This document shows positions 33,301 through 46,027 of a stretch of DNA of 64,000 nucleotides, one piece after another (the first letter of the stretch is position 1; every line of letters starts with the position of its first letter). The DNA is taken from contig CM063502.1 in the NCBI GenBank assembly GCA_032207245.1, positions 133,017,205 through 133,081,204 on the forward strand, given 5' to 3'. The notes beneath the pieces are model-generated. The model was given only the letters and a program-made list of their open reading frames with translations, made no database searches and was not told the DNA's origin. This stretch comes from Pardosa pseudoannulata. Lineage: Eukaryota; Arthropoda; Arachnida; Araneae; Lycosidae. A program made the translations under genes and the position numbers.

Positions 33301-34149
33301 TAAGCCCTCTTATATACTAAATTTCATAATAGCTTATTTTAATACGATAATAAAGCATGATAATTTTTGTAAAATGTGATACATAATGGGTATTAAAATT
33401 ATTTATGCAACCATATTTATATATAGTTGCAATTTCTTTCATTTCTTCACCACGGCCATTAAAAAATATTTCAAAATGTACTAACCAAGCTAAAATTCAC
33501 AGTTCCATATTGTCTATTCATTATTATTATTGAATTAATTGTTATATATATATTTTGATATTTCTATACTTTTTATATTTATATAAATTATACTATTTTT
33601 TCCCATTCCATTTTATTATTTTATTCCAGTTCTTAATTCATTCCTATTAGTAAGGTTTTAAACTATATAGTAACATAATGATTATGTAAATTAACTCTAA
33701 AGCTGTATAAAATTATTGTATATTATGCCATATGTTTTCAAATGGTAATCATAAGTAACACTCTAGAATAAATTGTGTACTTACTCTCATCCCACATCCA
33801 GCCCCTATAGAAGAGTTTATGGACTCTTAAAAATATAAAAAGTCCCTTTTAAAAATATAACTGTTTGAAAAAGAGCACTGAGTCATTAGATATAGGGCTG
33901 GATCTTGGATGATTTGGAAATTTCAAGTTATAATTAATATAATTATTATTATTTATAATTATATAATAAATATATGTACATCTTCTTGTTTGGCCATGGT
34001 CCCATCACTTCTTCCATGTAATAATAAATTGTGTGCCTCTTTTTAAAACAGAATTCTGTACATACCTCTGTTATAGTAACCTCATCCTACAGTGCTGGTG
34101 TCCTTGTGGGCCTCCCCACCCTAAATCTAAATCTAACCTCATCTTACTA
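33301..34149. other. Intron of the MULE-type pseudogene, first part
   Basis: AT-rich, no frame of interest. It begins with a GTAAGC donor near 33300. Confidence 0.5.
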
Positions 34150-34313
34150 AGTGCCAAATGGTAGAGCACAGCTCTTCGGCAACAGAGTTTGTGGGTACAA
34201 ATCCCACTGCTGGCATGGATGTTTGTAGATGTTCAGAACCAACTTTAAGCTGTAGGTCCAGTCTCATTAGGCCCCAGGAAGCAAAATAGTAGACTGTAGC
34301 ATTCAAAACGAAA
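34150..34313 (+). repeat. tRNA-derived SINE, degenerate copy
   Basis: GCCAAATGGTAGAGCAC ... GTGGGTACAAATCCCACT ... GGCATGGATGTTTGTAG ... TTTAAGCTGTAGGTCC ... TCTCATTAG ... CAAAACGAAACC follows the order of the family seen at 54536 and 62766, with many substitutions in the A and B boxes. It sits in the intron of the MULE-type pseudogene. Confidence 0.8.
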
Positions 34314-35169
34314 CCATTTTACTATAATATAATTAATTTTTTATAGGTGTTCTATGGGATCAGGTTTTAATATTATAGACTAGTGAAAACTAAAAGCATT
34401 ATTAACTTTTAACCATTGGTAAAATAATATTTTGGGACTATGCATTAATATTTTAGTAAAAACAGAACTCATCTGCATAAAATATTGCTTAAAAGTTAAT
34501 TGGGCATATGTGTCCTGGATGTCAAGTTAGACTTCTAAATTAACACTTATGTGCATTTTTTTTTAAATCTAATAGAGTTGATTTCATAACAGTAGTTTAT
34601 ATACACAGCATCTATTGATTAGCAGGATAAATGGGACATCTACCCAAGACTCAAATTTCAGAAACCTAAGAAATTTGCATTCATCAAAAACTTATTTTAA
34701 AAAGTATATAAAGTACAAAATTTGTCAAATTTAAATTTTATTATCACTATGCATAAATTATACAGCCACTCAATAACTTTTCATAGCTTATTCTACACAA
34801 CACTAGTGTTAAAGATGAAAAATTTGTCTGAATAGTCTAGATCTTGGTAAATTGGGAGAGGGGAGTAGCTTAAGCCCTGTGGACTACTACTGCAATAGAT
34901 ATGTAGTACTTTCATGCAATTTCTCATATAAAAATGATCTAGCATAAGTGACTAAAAATTATATGTCTTGGATTTCGTATTGTGGTAGTCAGATCCTAAA
35001 GTTTATGGCCCCTGATGTTTATGGAATTTTTAAAATTAATTATCTGAGATCTATGCAATTTTGAAAAAAATTTCGGAGTCAAATAAAACATGTTGCAATA
35101 TACCATTACATACTTATTTAAAAAATATAATAATATAGAGCACACTTTAACTCATGCATATGTTATAGA
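34314..35169. other. Intron of the MULE-type pseudogene, second part
   Basis: AT-rich, no supported gene. It ends with an acceptor TTATAG before 35170. Confidence 0.5.
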
Positions 35170-36673
35170 TTTTGAATCCTGGTTTGATGAAGAAGAACAA
35201 AATGCAAGAGCAGTTTCGTGATGGCTCGGGGAGAACAAAAATTTAGTTCTCATACTACTAAATCCTATATTTGTAGTAGAAGTGGGCACTATATTTCACA
35301 CTCAGAAGGAAAAAGACAGCTTAAGGCTCAAAGCTCAAAAAGAATTGGTTTCCACTGTACCTCCCTGATTGTTGTAAAACAATCTGAAAACAGTATTGAT
35401 GTGCAATGCTTTCCAAGTCATTATAAACATGACAGCTTATTAAGCCATATTCCTTTATCTCAAGAAATAAAGAATACTGTTGCAGGTAAGAAAATTATTT
35501 TTATCTATACATATAAAAAATTAAAGACAATAATTTCTAGTATAATAGAATCTGAAGGTAAAAGTAAGAAGAAAATAAAAAGATGAGCAAAACTATGGTT
35601 GTTTTTAATTTTCTATTTTTCTCATTCTTTCTACATCTTTTATTATATTCATAAATTATATTTGTTACTTTTCATGCTTATTTTAGCAGTTTTTATTTTT
35701 TACAATGACACATAAAGAAAAATGTAATTCTGTATATCAGTGTACTTAGTCTTTGAATCCAAGATCATTCATAGCTTGAAATAATCAAGTTTTTAAGCCC
35801 ACTTAGCCGTTGGAATCATTACATTAGTTTTTGTTTAAAAAAAGTTTGTGGCTGTAAGAAATATAAACAAACTGTATACAGTTTTTTTTTCTCTTAAAAA
35901 TATGTATTTTATTATACGTACAATAAAATTTTACTACAAAAGAAATATTTTACTTTTCTAGGTAAATTACTTCAAGGTATCAGTGATTCTAGAATCATTA
36001 GAGATATCCGAGGCTGTTCAACTTCTGAAGACAATTTGGAAAGGAACCATATATTTACCCGTAAAGATTTGAATAATATTAAAAAAGATATTGTTGTAAC
36101 AGACAATCATATAAACCCAAGTTCATTCGATGAAATAAGCGTAGAAATGTGGGTAGAAAGTATGAAAGAGAGAAAAAATATTATTCTTGATTTCAAAAAA
36201 CAAGATACTGATCATGAAATTATTGAAAAAAAGGATTTTTTTCTTGCTTTTATGATGCCTCTTCAGTTAGATATGTTTATTCAATTTGGGGGGGGGGGAT
36301 AGAATATGTGTTGATTCAACCCATGGCATATCAAGCTATGTGTTTGAGCTTGTTACCATAATGGTAATCGATGAATATGAAGAAGGTTTCTCTGTTGCAT
36401 TTTGTGTTACATCGACTGTAAATTTTAAATCAATGCAATATTTTTAAAAAAAATTAAAAAATACTCTCCCAGAAGAGATAAAAACCAGAGTTTTTATGAG
36501 TGATGATGCTCCTTTTTTTATCAGGCATGGGAGAGTATTTTTGGTCCTGTCAAAGTTCATCTACTTTGTGCCTGGCATGTGGATACAGCATGGCAAGGAC
36601 ATTTAATTTCTATTCCATTAGAAAAGAGAAGATATGTGTATAAAGTTTTAAAGTCAATAACGTATGAGTATAA

Positions 36674-38650
36674 CATATTATTTTAACGATGAATGGGAAC
36701 ATCTATATTGTTTCGTTGATTACAAAGGGAAGTGTATTTGTTTGTTTTGTAATATAGTGTTGCGATTCCCAAGAAAAGTAATATTGAACGACATTTTAAG
36801 GCCGTTCATACCAATTTTGATAGTGACTATCCAATGAACTCTGAAATTAGAAGAAAAAAAAATTATTTCTTTAAAATCTTCAATAACTAACCAGCAAAGT
36901 TTTTTTTACTAAATCGCTGCAACAACATAAAGCAGCAACGATCGCGTCATATAAAATATCGCATTTGCTAGCTAAGAATAAAAACCATTTACAGATGGAG
37001 AATTAGTGAAAGAAGCCATGTTAGAAGCCATTGATTCACTTTTTGAAGAATTTAAAAAATAAAAAAGAAATAGTTTCAGCTATAAACACGTTGCAATTAT
37101 CAGCACGAACTGTTACTAGAAGAATTGAAGTAATTGAGGAGAATTTGGAGGCAGAATTAGCAAATGATATGGAAAATTGTATTTTCTTTTCGCTACAGAT
37201 GGATGAATCGACAAATGTGACAAATATATCACAATTAGCAATTTGCGTGAACATGGTATTTTCTAATTTTACAACAAAAGAAGAATTCCTTAAAGTTCTG
37301 CCATTAAAGGGAAGCACCAGAGAAGAAGATATCTTTTCCACTTGTAAAAAGTATATAACAGATGTAAAATTACTTGTACAAAAGTTATCGTCAATTACAA
37401 CAGACGGGGCACCAGCGATGACAGGTAAGAAAAAAGGATTTATTGCCTTATGTAGACAGGATTCCTTATTCCCTAAATTTATTTCTTATCATTGCCTCAT
37501 ACATCAGGAAATATTATGCGCAAAAACAATCGGTTTTCAACATGTATTTACGATAGTAACAAAAATTATTAATTCCATAAAATCGGGAGCTATGCAACAC
37601 AGATTGTTTAAATTACTTTTAGAAGATGAGGACGTTCAGTTCACAGATCTTTTACATACTGAAGTGAGGTAGCTGAGCAGAGGTAAAATACTTGAACGGT
37701 TTATCATGCTTTTGCCACAAATAAAGGAATTTATTGCATCAAGAGGCGAATTTTACAAGCAATTAGAAAATAAGGATTGGATAATCGACCTCGGATTTCT
37801 GACCGATATAACTGCAAAGTTGAATGAATTAAATTTAAAAATACAAGGGAAAAATCAGCATATCGCTGACATGATTAGTGCAGTAAACTCATTCAAATGC
37901 AAATTAGTGTTGTTGAAATCCCATCTATTGAAAAAATCATTATCACATTTCCCAAATATAAAATATACTGTTGAGAGTTTAAATTTGAATAATGAAAATT
38001 TTACTGCTACATCATATTTAGAAATTATAGATAAGCTAATAGAAGAGTTTTCGTCTAGATTTGAAGATTTTGCAGCATTAGAACCCGTTCTAAGATTTTT
38101 CATAAATCCATTCAATGTTACTGAAGATGATGTCCTTGAAATAGTTTCAGTGTATTTCGAGCTTCATAATATCGAAGACCTAGAATTAGAAATAATAAAC
38201 TTGCAAAGTGATATTATTTTAAAAGCTCATTGTAATGATAAAATGTTTTGGAACTTAGTCGATGAAAATAAGTATCCCATTTTAAGGAAATGTACGCTAA
38301 AATTTATTCATATTGTGCAACAACATACAATTGCGAGTCTTTGTTCCCAAATATGAAATATTTAAAATCAAAATACCGAACAAAGCTTAATGACTCACAT
38401 TTATATAATTGTTTAAGGACCGGGAACTCTAAATATATCCCCAATTATAAGAAATTAGCTGAAAATATGGACACTAAAGTTTCACACTGAATTATATGTA
38501 TCATTATGTATGACACCAACAAAATAAAGTTATAAAAAATCTGTTTTTTAATGCCTATTTATACCTCTTGATTATCTGTAAAATATGCGCCCTCGGTGAT
38601 TTTCAAATTTAGTTTCGCGCCCTTAAGAACAAATAGGTTGCCGACCCCTG
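36674..38650 (+). mobile_element. hAT (Buster-like) transposon, copy 2, 5'-truncated
   Basis: Nearly identical to copy 1 but in the other orientation. It starts abruptly inside the gene (shared from ACATATTATTTTAACG) and lacks the left terminus. The right end GGTTGCCGACCCCTG (38636-38650) is intact and followed by CTCTAGAG, again TA-centred. The left part was replaced by MULE sequence, so a deletion or recombination joined the two elements. Confidence 0.92.
36676..38490 (+). pseudogene. hAT transposase, copy 2, disrupted
   Basis: Same domains as copy 1: BED finger (frame-broken by a lost base near 36756), core with MDESTNVTNISQLAI, TTDGAPAMTGKKKGF and YHCLIHQEI, a TAG in place of the Trp of VRWLSRG (37670), and CESLFPNMKYLKSKYR after a late frameshift. 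A one-base insertion near 37060 (poly-A) is private to this copy. It shares the TAG and the late shift with copy 1. Confidence 0.9.
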
Positions 38651-40580
38651 CTCTAGAGATTCTGAAGAATTAGTGTGAGGAAGATGAATGGGTTGCATGT
38701 CGAGATTGGCTGCTGAGTCACCTTTGTGTGCCAAATGTCGAACAGAGAAACTTGACTCAAGTCCATTAGGAAGCTTAACATAAGCATAATCTGGATTAGC
38801 CTCGATTAATTCAACTTTTTGTACAATAGGATCATATTTAGTATGTCGCAAATGATTTTTCATTAAAACCGGACTTGGTTGAGTTAACCTTGTAGTCAAG
38901 GATCGACCATTGAAGGATCTCCTAGGGTGAATGAACATACACTCATGAGGAGTAGCGTTGGTAGCAGTGCACAGTAATGATCTAATTGAGTGGAGAGCTG
39001 GTTGAAGCATCTCTTCCCAACATTCTGTCCTTGTACTTTTTGTTTTTAAGGCTAAAAGTACTGTCCTCCATATAATCCCATTATATCTTTCGACTTGTCC
39101 ATTGCCTTGTGGGTTATAAGCAGTGGTTCTACTAGTAGCAACCCCTAAGGAAGTGAGGAACGAATTCAGTTCATGTGACATAAATGAAGCAACTCTATCT
39201 GAATGTATGTAGGCTGGTGTCCCAAAGAGGGAAAATACATTGGTCAATACTTTTACTATGGTTGGAGCAGATATATCTGTACAAGGAAATGCAAAGGGGT
39301 ATCTTGAAAATTCATCTACTTTGGTCAGAAGGAAACGATTCTTGGATGAGGTAGGTAGGGGCCCTTGAAGTCTAAGTTTAGCCTCTCAAATGACGAAGTT
39401 GCCTTTACTAAATGCCCCTTACTCCTATGGAAACGAAGTTTCATCTCATTACAGACAGGACATGAATTAGTCATTCTTTTAATGTCATCTAATGGGAATG
39501 ACAAGTTTTTAGCTCTATTCCAGTGGTGCATACGTGTTATCCCAGGGTAACATAGGCTATTGTGATACTCTTTGAGGTTTGTTTCTGTTCCTGTAAAGAT
39601 ATTTGCTGCAATTCTTGACATTGTGTCTGCAGCAGTGTTCCGATTACCTGGACGATAAATTATATCAAATTTGAAGTTAGCCAATTCCAGTCGCCCTCAC
39701 ATAATCTTTTCGTTTTTTATTTTGCTTAAGTGATACTGATCAAACATGAAAGCCACAGATCTCTGGTCAGTGAGAACTTCAAAATGTCTTCCTATCAGGT
39801 AGTGCCTCCAATTTCTTATGGATTCCACAGTGGCATAAGCCTCTTTCTCAACAGAAGAGTGCCTTTGCTCAGCAGCTTTAAGTGTTCTTGAAAAGAAGGC
39901 TATGGGACGTTCTGTTTGGCTGAGAGTTGCCTCAATGGCAAATTCTGAAGCATTAGTTTCAACTCTTAATGGGATGTTGTTTTCAATTACAGACAAAGAA
40001 GCTTTCGCAACATTTTCCTTGATGGAGTTGAATGTTCTCACAGCTTCTTCAGAGAGTGGGAATGCTTTTGTCAGGAGAGGACGAATTTTTCCTGAGAATC
40101 GTGGAATCCAGTGGCAGTGATGTGCAAACATACCAAGAGTTCTTTGTAAGGTTGCCATGTCATTAGGAATAGGTAAGCTCATAAGTGGTGCTAGCCTGAC
40201 AGGATCAGGTTTAATAACTCTATTTTCAATAAGATATCCTAGTAATCTGACACACTTTGTTGAGTATTGACATTTATCTGGGTTCAGTGTGAGGTTATAT
40301 TTTTTAACAGCATTCAGGAATTTCTGCAAATATTGATCATACTCGTGTTGGTCCCTATCACAAACTGTTACATCATCTAAGTATGGAAAAACACCTTTGA
40401 GTTTTTCTTCCTTGATAATATTGTCAATATTTCTTTGAAAAGCTGGGACACCGTTAGTAATTCCAAAGGGGATTAGTTGGAATTGAAAGAGTTTTCCTGA
40501 AGCTTCAAAGGCTGTATATTGCTTGTCTAAGTCTAAGATAGGTACTTGGTAGTAGCAAAGCCGTCTTAAGACCCCAAGCC
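38651..40580 (-). pseudogene. Ty3/gypsy pol fragment (RT, RNase H, integrase)
   Basis: From 40580 down: VPILDLDKQYTAFEASGKLF and FGITNGVPAFQRNIDNI, then the catalytic box GVFPYLDDVTVC of RT, and LNPDKCQYSTKCVRLLGYLI. The RNase H part is VETNASEFAIEATLSQ with RPIAFFSRTL and SVEKEAYATVESIRNWRHYL. After a TGA near 39685: FDIIYRPGNRNTAADTMSRI, a zinc module (NSCPVCNEMKLRFH), LNLDFKGPYLPHP, a frame change near 39320, then FGTPAYIHSDRVASFMSHEL and AYNPQGNGQVERYNGI (D, E). The RT N-terminus and gag are missing at the right and the 3' end is cut by the hAT. No LTR is attached. Confidence 0.9.
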
Positions 40581-41652
40581 AGACACACACATTCGTGACG
40601 TCACAGGCCGAGGCTAGAACGAGAACGCGAAATAGTATTAGTTTTGCGTATTTCTTGTTTATTCTGCTCGTTTATTCTGCTTAGCTATATATTTTAAAGT
40701 AACATATTGAAGATATAAAATTATATATGCATTATTACATATTTAGACTTTAAGTAACGTTTTTAATTCTTAATTTTTTTTTACAGTTTCAGATGCGATT
40801 AAAATAATTATTAAAAGATCCATAATTATTAATAACTTAAAAAAGGGTAAATTATTAAAAAAGACCTTTTAAACAGTTTATAGAGGAAAATGACATGAAT
40901 ATTTATATAATTATTAGAAAATGAAGTTGCAATTATTTAACAAACATTCAGAAAACATTCTTAAATTTTAAATAATTAAGAAAACAAAAAGAAATCCTCA
41001 ACATCCAAAATAAGAACAATGACTAAACAAAATGCTAATTTCTAGGAATTACATATTTTATATACTGTTAAAAATGTATATTCCAGAACATCAATATAAG
41101 AGTGGTGGATTTTAAACATATTAAATTACTTTTATTAAATAAATAAAATTCCATTTAAAAGATTAAAAAAACACTAGTTAGGAATATACATTACTCACAA
41201 ATATTACTTTTAAATGGAAATAATATTTAATAGCAATATGTATAAATTGTGATATTTATAGGAGATATATAGTTTTATATTATCACAATGTTCCTAATCA
41301 AATTTACAGTATATAAGATTTACTTCAAAATAACTTGAATATAAAAAATAAAAGGTGTATTAATCTTAGTAAACAGAAAAAATTCATTAATATTTCTATA
41401 TATTTCATTGAAAATAAAACACTGAATACAACGGGCAATATTAGTTTAAAACTTTATTTACATACACTATGTACTAAACACATATTATTTATCAAGAACC
41501 TATTTCTTTGAAATATTTTACACATCAGTTACATTTAAAGATGAATTTGGTAAAATTAAAACAAGATTGCAAAAACAATTGTGCAGATACGGTAACAGAA
41601 GTGAAAAATATAAAACTATTAACTTAATTATCTTATTGATAAATGTAACTAT
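40581..41652. other. AT-rich DNA, no gene
   Basis: A short GC-richer patch with GTGACGTCAC (40596-40605, a perfect CRE-like palindrome) lies next to the RT fragment; the rest is AT-rich with no coding pattern. Confidence 0.45.
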
Positions 41653-41656
41653 AGTT

Positions 41657-41854
41657 TGTAGAAGGACGAGACTCTTATATCAAAAGACTATTTTTCTAGG
41701 AACCATTTTATTTTCTTGAAAAGTTCCACATCACAAAACACAAACAACAAAACACACTCACATAGACTACTGACACTCATAGACAAACGCACTACTTGGC
41801 TTTTTAGCGCCACCTATCGTGAAAAAGGAGAGGGGCGTAATTGTACCCGCTACA
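41657..41854 (-). repeat. 3' LTR of the gypsy element
   Basis: TGTAGCGGGTACAATTACG ... TCTCGTCCTTCTACA on the minus strand. Paired with 45292-45475. Confidence 0.93.
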
Positions 41855-41862
41855 TCCTCCCC

Positions 41863-42668
41863 CTACACCTCCGAAGACCGTCTCGGCGAGGTGGTGGGAT
41901 TTTTGATTTGTTTTCGGTTTCCACAGAAACAGGAGGGGGCTGTTTCGGGGGGTCTACCTCTTTTCCGGAGCGGCACCATAGGAGATTGTTTTTGTGTGAC
42001 ATTTTGAAAAGGTGTTAAAGCTGATGCATGGTATGCACCTAAAGGTTCATCAGGTTTGTCACAACTAGCTATGAAAAATGTAGTAGGGGATTTTGGGGAC
42101 AAAATGATGTAAGGGCCATCTTTCCTCGGCATCAATTTTGCACTTACGCTTTGGCTTGCTTTGCTTAATGGGTGAAGCTTTACCTATACTAAATCCCCAG
42201 GTTTAAAATTAGGGCTTGATTTACGTGATTTATCTGCATATGTTTTTCGACGATCCTGATTATTCTCAATATTTTCTTTAATTTGTGAGATATTCCTTTC
42301 AAAACGTTTTAAATAAGGAGTGAATTCTGGGATAAAATTATCGTTATGAATAACCGATCGCAGGTCAGTAGTTACATCGTCTGAAGTTCTTAATTCTCGA
42401 GCAAAGTTCAAGTATGCTGCAGTGCATCCAGTAGTTTCGCATTTTGCAGTGTTCATTGCAAATCTAATGGCTGGTAATTGTTCCTTCCATAAGGTATGAT
42501 TGTTACCTACCAAGATTGCCAAACGAGGCTTCAAATCTCTATTTTTACGCTCAACGGGGTTGGCCTGTGGATGGTAAACAGGAATTAAATTTTGCTTGAT
42601 GTTTAGGACATAACACAACTGTTGCATGATTGCACTAACAAATTGAGTACCATTATCACTGATTAGAC
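41863..42668 (-). pseudogene. Ty3/gypsy distal integrase and tail
   Basis: Begins at the gap with LISDNGTQFVSAIMQQLCYV (second catalytic Asp), then YHPQANPVERKNRDLKPRLA (the family's E position), LWKEQLPAIRFAMNTAKCET and KSSPNFKPGDLV. After a TAG near 42184, another frame gives MPRKDGPYIILSPKSPTTFF and a proline-rich basic end. The stop and the frame change make it inactive as read. Confidence 0.88.
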
Positions 42669-42768
42669 NNNNNNNNNNNNNNNNNNNNNNNNNNNNNNNN
42701 NNNNNNNNNNNNNNNNNNNNNNNNNNNNNNNNNNNNNNNNNNNNNNNNNNNNNNNNNNNNNNNNNNNN
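42669..42768. other. Assembly gap (100 N)
   Basis: Inside the gypsy pol. Its true size is probably 2.5-3 kb, judged from the missing domains. Confidence 1.
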
Positions 42769-43971
42769 CAAACTATTCCTGTAGCTCCATAAATTTCAAT
42801 ATTAAGCAAGGCTACTGGAAGAGTAAAACAAGTAAACATCTGTATGGCATTGACATGAACACTGTCTTTCTTCATAGAACATGTTGGGCACTTGGATTTT
42901 ATAAATCCTGGATAGCCACATCCATAACAATAAACAGAGTTTTCCAAATTTCGAGATGGCATATTGCTTGAGTTAGATATTGTATTTTTGCGAGTATAGA
43001 AAGAATCTGTCTTTTCAAATTTAGGGAATTGGGAGTTCCTTAAGTTCTGATTACCAGCATTTCTAGGAAATTTAGGTTTGTACCATTCTTGTGAATTTTG
43101 AGGCTTTGTAGCTTTAAGGCTATAAGGCGGTTTTATATTTTCATACAAGTCCAGCTTTTCAGCTAACATGACAGGATCATTGAGTGTTTCCCAAATATCT
43201 AAATAGTGGGTTTTATATTCTGGTGGGCATTTTTTCTTAATTTGATCAGCAATGATCAGTTCTTTCAACTTGTCAAATGAACTAATTTCTAGTTCATTCA
43301 GCCAACCTTCAAAGTAAGTTCGCAGTTCGAAAAAGAAATCTTTCCAAGTGGAATGATTACGTTTCTGATGTCGGCTAAAAAGAATTCGAAATCGGTCTGC
43401 TGTCAGCTTAAACCGTTGCAATAATATAGTACGAATGTGGATGTAATTCTTAAACATTTCTTCAGGTTCTCTTGCTATTAATTTACCTATATCACTTGGA
43501 AGTACTTCAATTAGATATGACACCCAATAATCAGTAGATACGTTTACAAAGCTTCATCTGTCTTTCAAACATCGTTAAATATAATGACATGTCGTCTGTG
43601 TCAGGGTTAAATGTAGGTAAAACAGTTTTTAAATCAAACCGCGTTGGGTTAGGATCAACTGGATTAGCATTTCCATTTGCTGTTGATTTTTGATTCTGCA
43701 GCCTAAGCTTTTCAAGCTCAAATGCTCTTTCCTCAACTAGACGCTGTTTTTCTGTTTCTGCTTTCTTTATTTCTGCTTCTTCCAACTTTTTCCGCTCGTC
43801 AACAACATTGTTAAACGTATCTTTAACAAACTGCTCGTTATCCTTAAAAATAGCAGATTTAGTTATTTTGCCATGTAAATCAATTATTTTATCAGTAGAT
43901 GTGACATCGATGCCTAATTCTGATGCTAAGTTAAAAAGGTCGATTTTCTTGCCCTTAGAAAGATAAGCCAT
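42769..43971 (-). pseudogene. Ty3/gypsy Gag with zinc knuckle, frameshifted
   Basis: ATG at 43971: MAYLSKGKKIDLFNLASELG, an N-terminal SAP-like helix pair, then a Glu/Lys coiled coil (DERKKLEEAEIKKAETEKQR). FDLKTVLPTFNPDTDDMSLY leads into the capsid core. A frameshift at about 43530 precedes SYLIEVLPSDIGKLIAREPE, LLQRFKLTADRFRILFSRHQ and FFFELRTYFEGWLNELEIS. The knuckle CYGCGYPGFIKSKCPTC lacks a His at the usual place. The frame runs to PVALLNIEIYGATGIV, the start of protease, where the gap begins. Confidence 0.88.
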
Positions 43972-45276
43972 TTTACCCTACGCAATTATTAAACCGAAAC
44001 TGAAACTGTTAAATAACTCAAGAAAATTTGTAAATTCAATATTACGTAACGGTTACACAACTACCCTCTCCTTTGTAGATAATATAACCAATAAAATAAG
44101 CAATCATAAAGATACTATAAAATCAAGAATCAATTTAAAATACAACAATAATTTTGATAAAATTCTTTTGAAGCAGTACTAATACCTTATATTTACTCGT
44201 TTAAAATTATAATTTGAATTTCTTACAAATAACCTTTTATATAATTGGTATGCAACATAAAACGACAATTAGTATGAAAACATAAAACTTTAAAAAAAAA
44301 TCAATATATCGTGAACAAGCAGAACATATTATTATTTAGCTACTATTTGAATTATAAGAATAGCATACTTAGAACCAGAAATAGAATTACACATTTTATG
44401 TTTTAAAACAGTAAAAAAGGAATAATTATGAATAAGAATATTTTATTTCGAATGATCGACCATTTTTAATATGATTTTCAAGAACACAGAATACAATATC
44501 AAACTAGCATAAAAATTTAATTAACCAGATCAATACGTTTTCCTTTCTTAAAACAAAAGAGTTAGATCCAACAACAACAAAAAAAAAACACAAAATTGAT
44601 ATTTCCTTTTCCATAAAACAATGAGAGAGAAAAATAGAAAAAAAATCAAGTTCTCAAAATTTAAACATGTTTCTTTCCTTCAGGATATATACATTAGAAG
44701 TACTTTATACAACCAATAGAAACAGATTATTTTCAAAAACATACAATTTATACATATATCTTGTTCTTAAAAGAAATTAATATATCAATTAAATGATAAA
44801 ACGAAATCAAAATATGAGACATAAAAAGGTATCACAAAACGATAATTAAGCGGGAAAGAACTTTTCAGCTTACTTCCGGGTAGAAGAGACGTTTGAATTC
44901 CAGATGCGACCGAAAACAAAACTGCTGTTACATTATGGTTTTACTTTGTAGTAATACATTTAATTATAAAGATGATTTTCAGAACGCAGATTTATGGATA
45001 CTTCATTTTTATGAGAATGCAACACAAAATTCTTGAAAGAATCAATTTCGTTGAAAACGGAACTTTCACTGAAACGAAAACAACACAAGCTGAAGCACAC
45101 AATTCTTGGTGAAAGCGGCAAAAATCACCGTAGAACAAACACACAAAATTTTTCACATCGTGTTAGGGCAACACATGTCGAGATGAATCGAAACTTTGAC
45201 AGAATTTTACTATTTCCCAGGACGGGAAGAAACATGGCATGTGTCTGGATGACACTTTTCCATTCTTTCAAAATTT
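43972..45276 (-). other. Gypsy leader between primer site and Gag
   Basis: About 1.3 kb, AT-rich, no coding frame on the element strand. Unusually long for an untranslated leader, so it may hold an undetected insertion. Confidence 0.6.
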
Positions 45277-45291
45277 CACGTTGGGCGCCAC

Positions 45292-45475
45292 TGTAGAAGG
45301 ACGAGACTCTTATATCAAAAGACTATTTTTCTAGGAACCATTTTATTTTCTTGAAAAGTTCCACATCACAAAACACACTCACATAGACTACTGACACTCA
45401 TAGACAAACGCACTACTTGGTTTTTTAGCTCCACCTATCGTGAAAAAGGAGAGGGGCGTAACTGTACCCGCTACA
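45292..45475 (-). repeat. 5' LTR of the gypsy element
   Basis: 184 bp. Differs from the 3' LTR by loss of a 14-bp CAAACAACAAAACA-type unit and a few point changes. Confidence 0.93.
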
Positions 45476-45479
45476 AGTT

Positions 45480-46027
45480 TATATTCATATAGAGTGAACC
45501 TCCTCTTTATAAAATCCATCTGAGTATTTAGAAACAAATGAAAAAATACATAATTACTCATTTTTAAATTCTTTCGCCTTATATTTCATATATACACATA
45601 ATATGCTTTCACAATGTCTACATTATATGAACTTATAAAAAAACTGATAAAAATAAAATAACTTTGTATGTTACACATCTCCCTTAATTGTTATCTCTCT
45701 TAGTTTTATATTGGCTTTAGAAATTTGAATAAGGTTTTTAAGAATGCCATTATGTTTTTATTTTTACATTTTAGGTAAAATACCAAAGAAAAAAAATTAA
45801 ATTAAAATTATTTGCTATTAGTAAAAATTATTAAATATTCAAAATATGAAAAGGGAATACATATATAAGTGAAAATAACTTACTGTGTCAAGGTAGCCAA
45901 TTTTCTTTCTTTCTTTTTTTTTTTTTTTTTTTTTTTTTTGATTTTGAAAATAAATCATTAGTCATTTTACAATAGTTATTAAGTAAGATATTAGAAATGC
46001 ACTTAACACAGTTATATAATAATTTGT
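45480..46027. other. AT-rich DNA, no gene
   Basis: Contains a T-run of about 26 at 45912-45939. No motif recognised. Confidence 0.5.

Larger units (their letters stand above)
29277..36673 (+). pseudogene. MULE-type transposase with N-terminal C2H2 fingers, split and decayed
   Basis: Exon 1 starts at ATG 29277: MANARLAEFKCTECEQSFY, then LNAHIKRKHKQ. It is interrupted by a gypsy element (29383-32904) and resumes at 32910 with YKCVYCEKVFKSQDSMSKHR. A third finger (CHERFSTVKQYF, frameshift, NHLKSHHG) follows an expanded A-tract and a GT donor near 33300. Further exons: 35170-35484 (FESWFDEEEQNA, then SHTTKSYICSRSGHYISHSE, CFPSHYKHDSLLSHIPLS) with a GT donor after GTTGCAG, and from about 35963 (GKLLQGISDSRIIRDIRGCS onward). 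The core ICVDSTHGISSYVFELVTIM, MSDDAPFF and CAWHVDTAWQGHL is the MULE RNase H-like fold. A G-run at 36291 and a shift near 36523 break the frame, and the end is replaced by a hAT at 36674. Confidence 0.8.
41657..45475 (-). mobile_element. Ty3/gypsy retrotransposon with a gap in pol
   Basis: LTRs at 41657-41854 (198 bp) and 45292-45475 (184 bp, with a 14-bp deletion and about three substitutions between them). AGTT lies on both sides (41653-41656, 45476-45479; AGTTT if one T of the LTR is counted). The primer site TGGCGCCCAACGTG on the minus strand (45277-45290) is 1 nt from the 5' LTR, and the purine tract TAGGGGGAGGA ends at 41855. Gag, a zinc knuckle, the distal integrase and a tail are visible. 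The 100-N gap replaces protease, RT, RNase H and the first part of integrase, which need about 2.5-3 kb. Confidence 0.93.

Noticed and set aside
45033..45296. ORF on + at the gypsy 5' leader
   Set aside because: Antisense to the leader and primer site; no domain.
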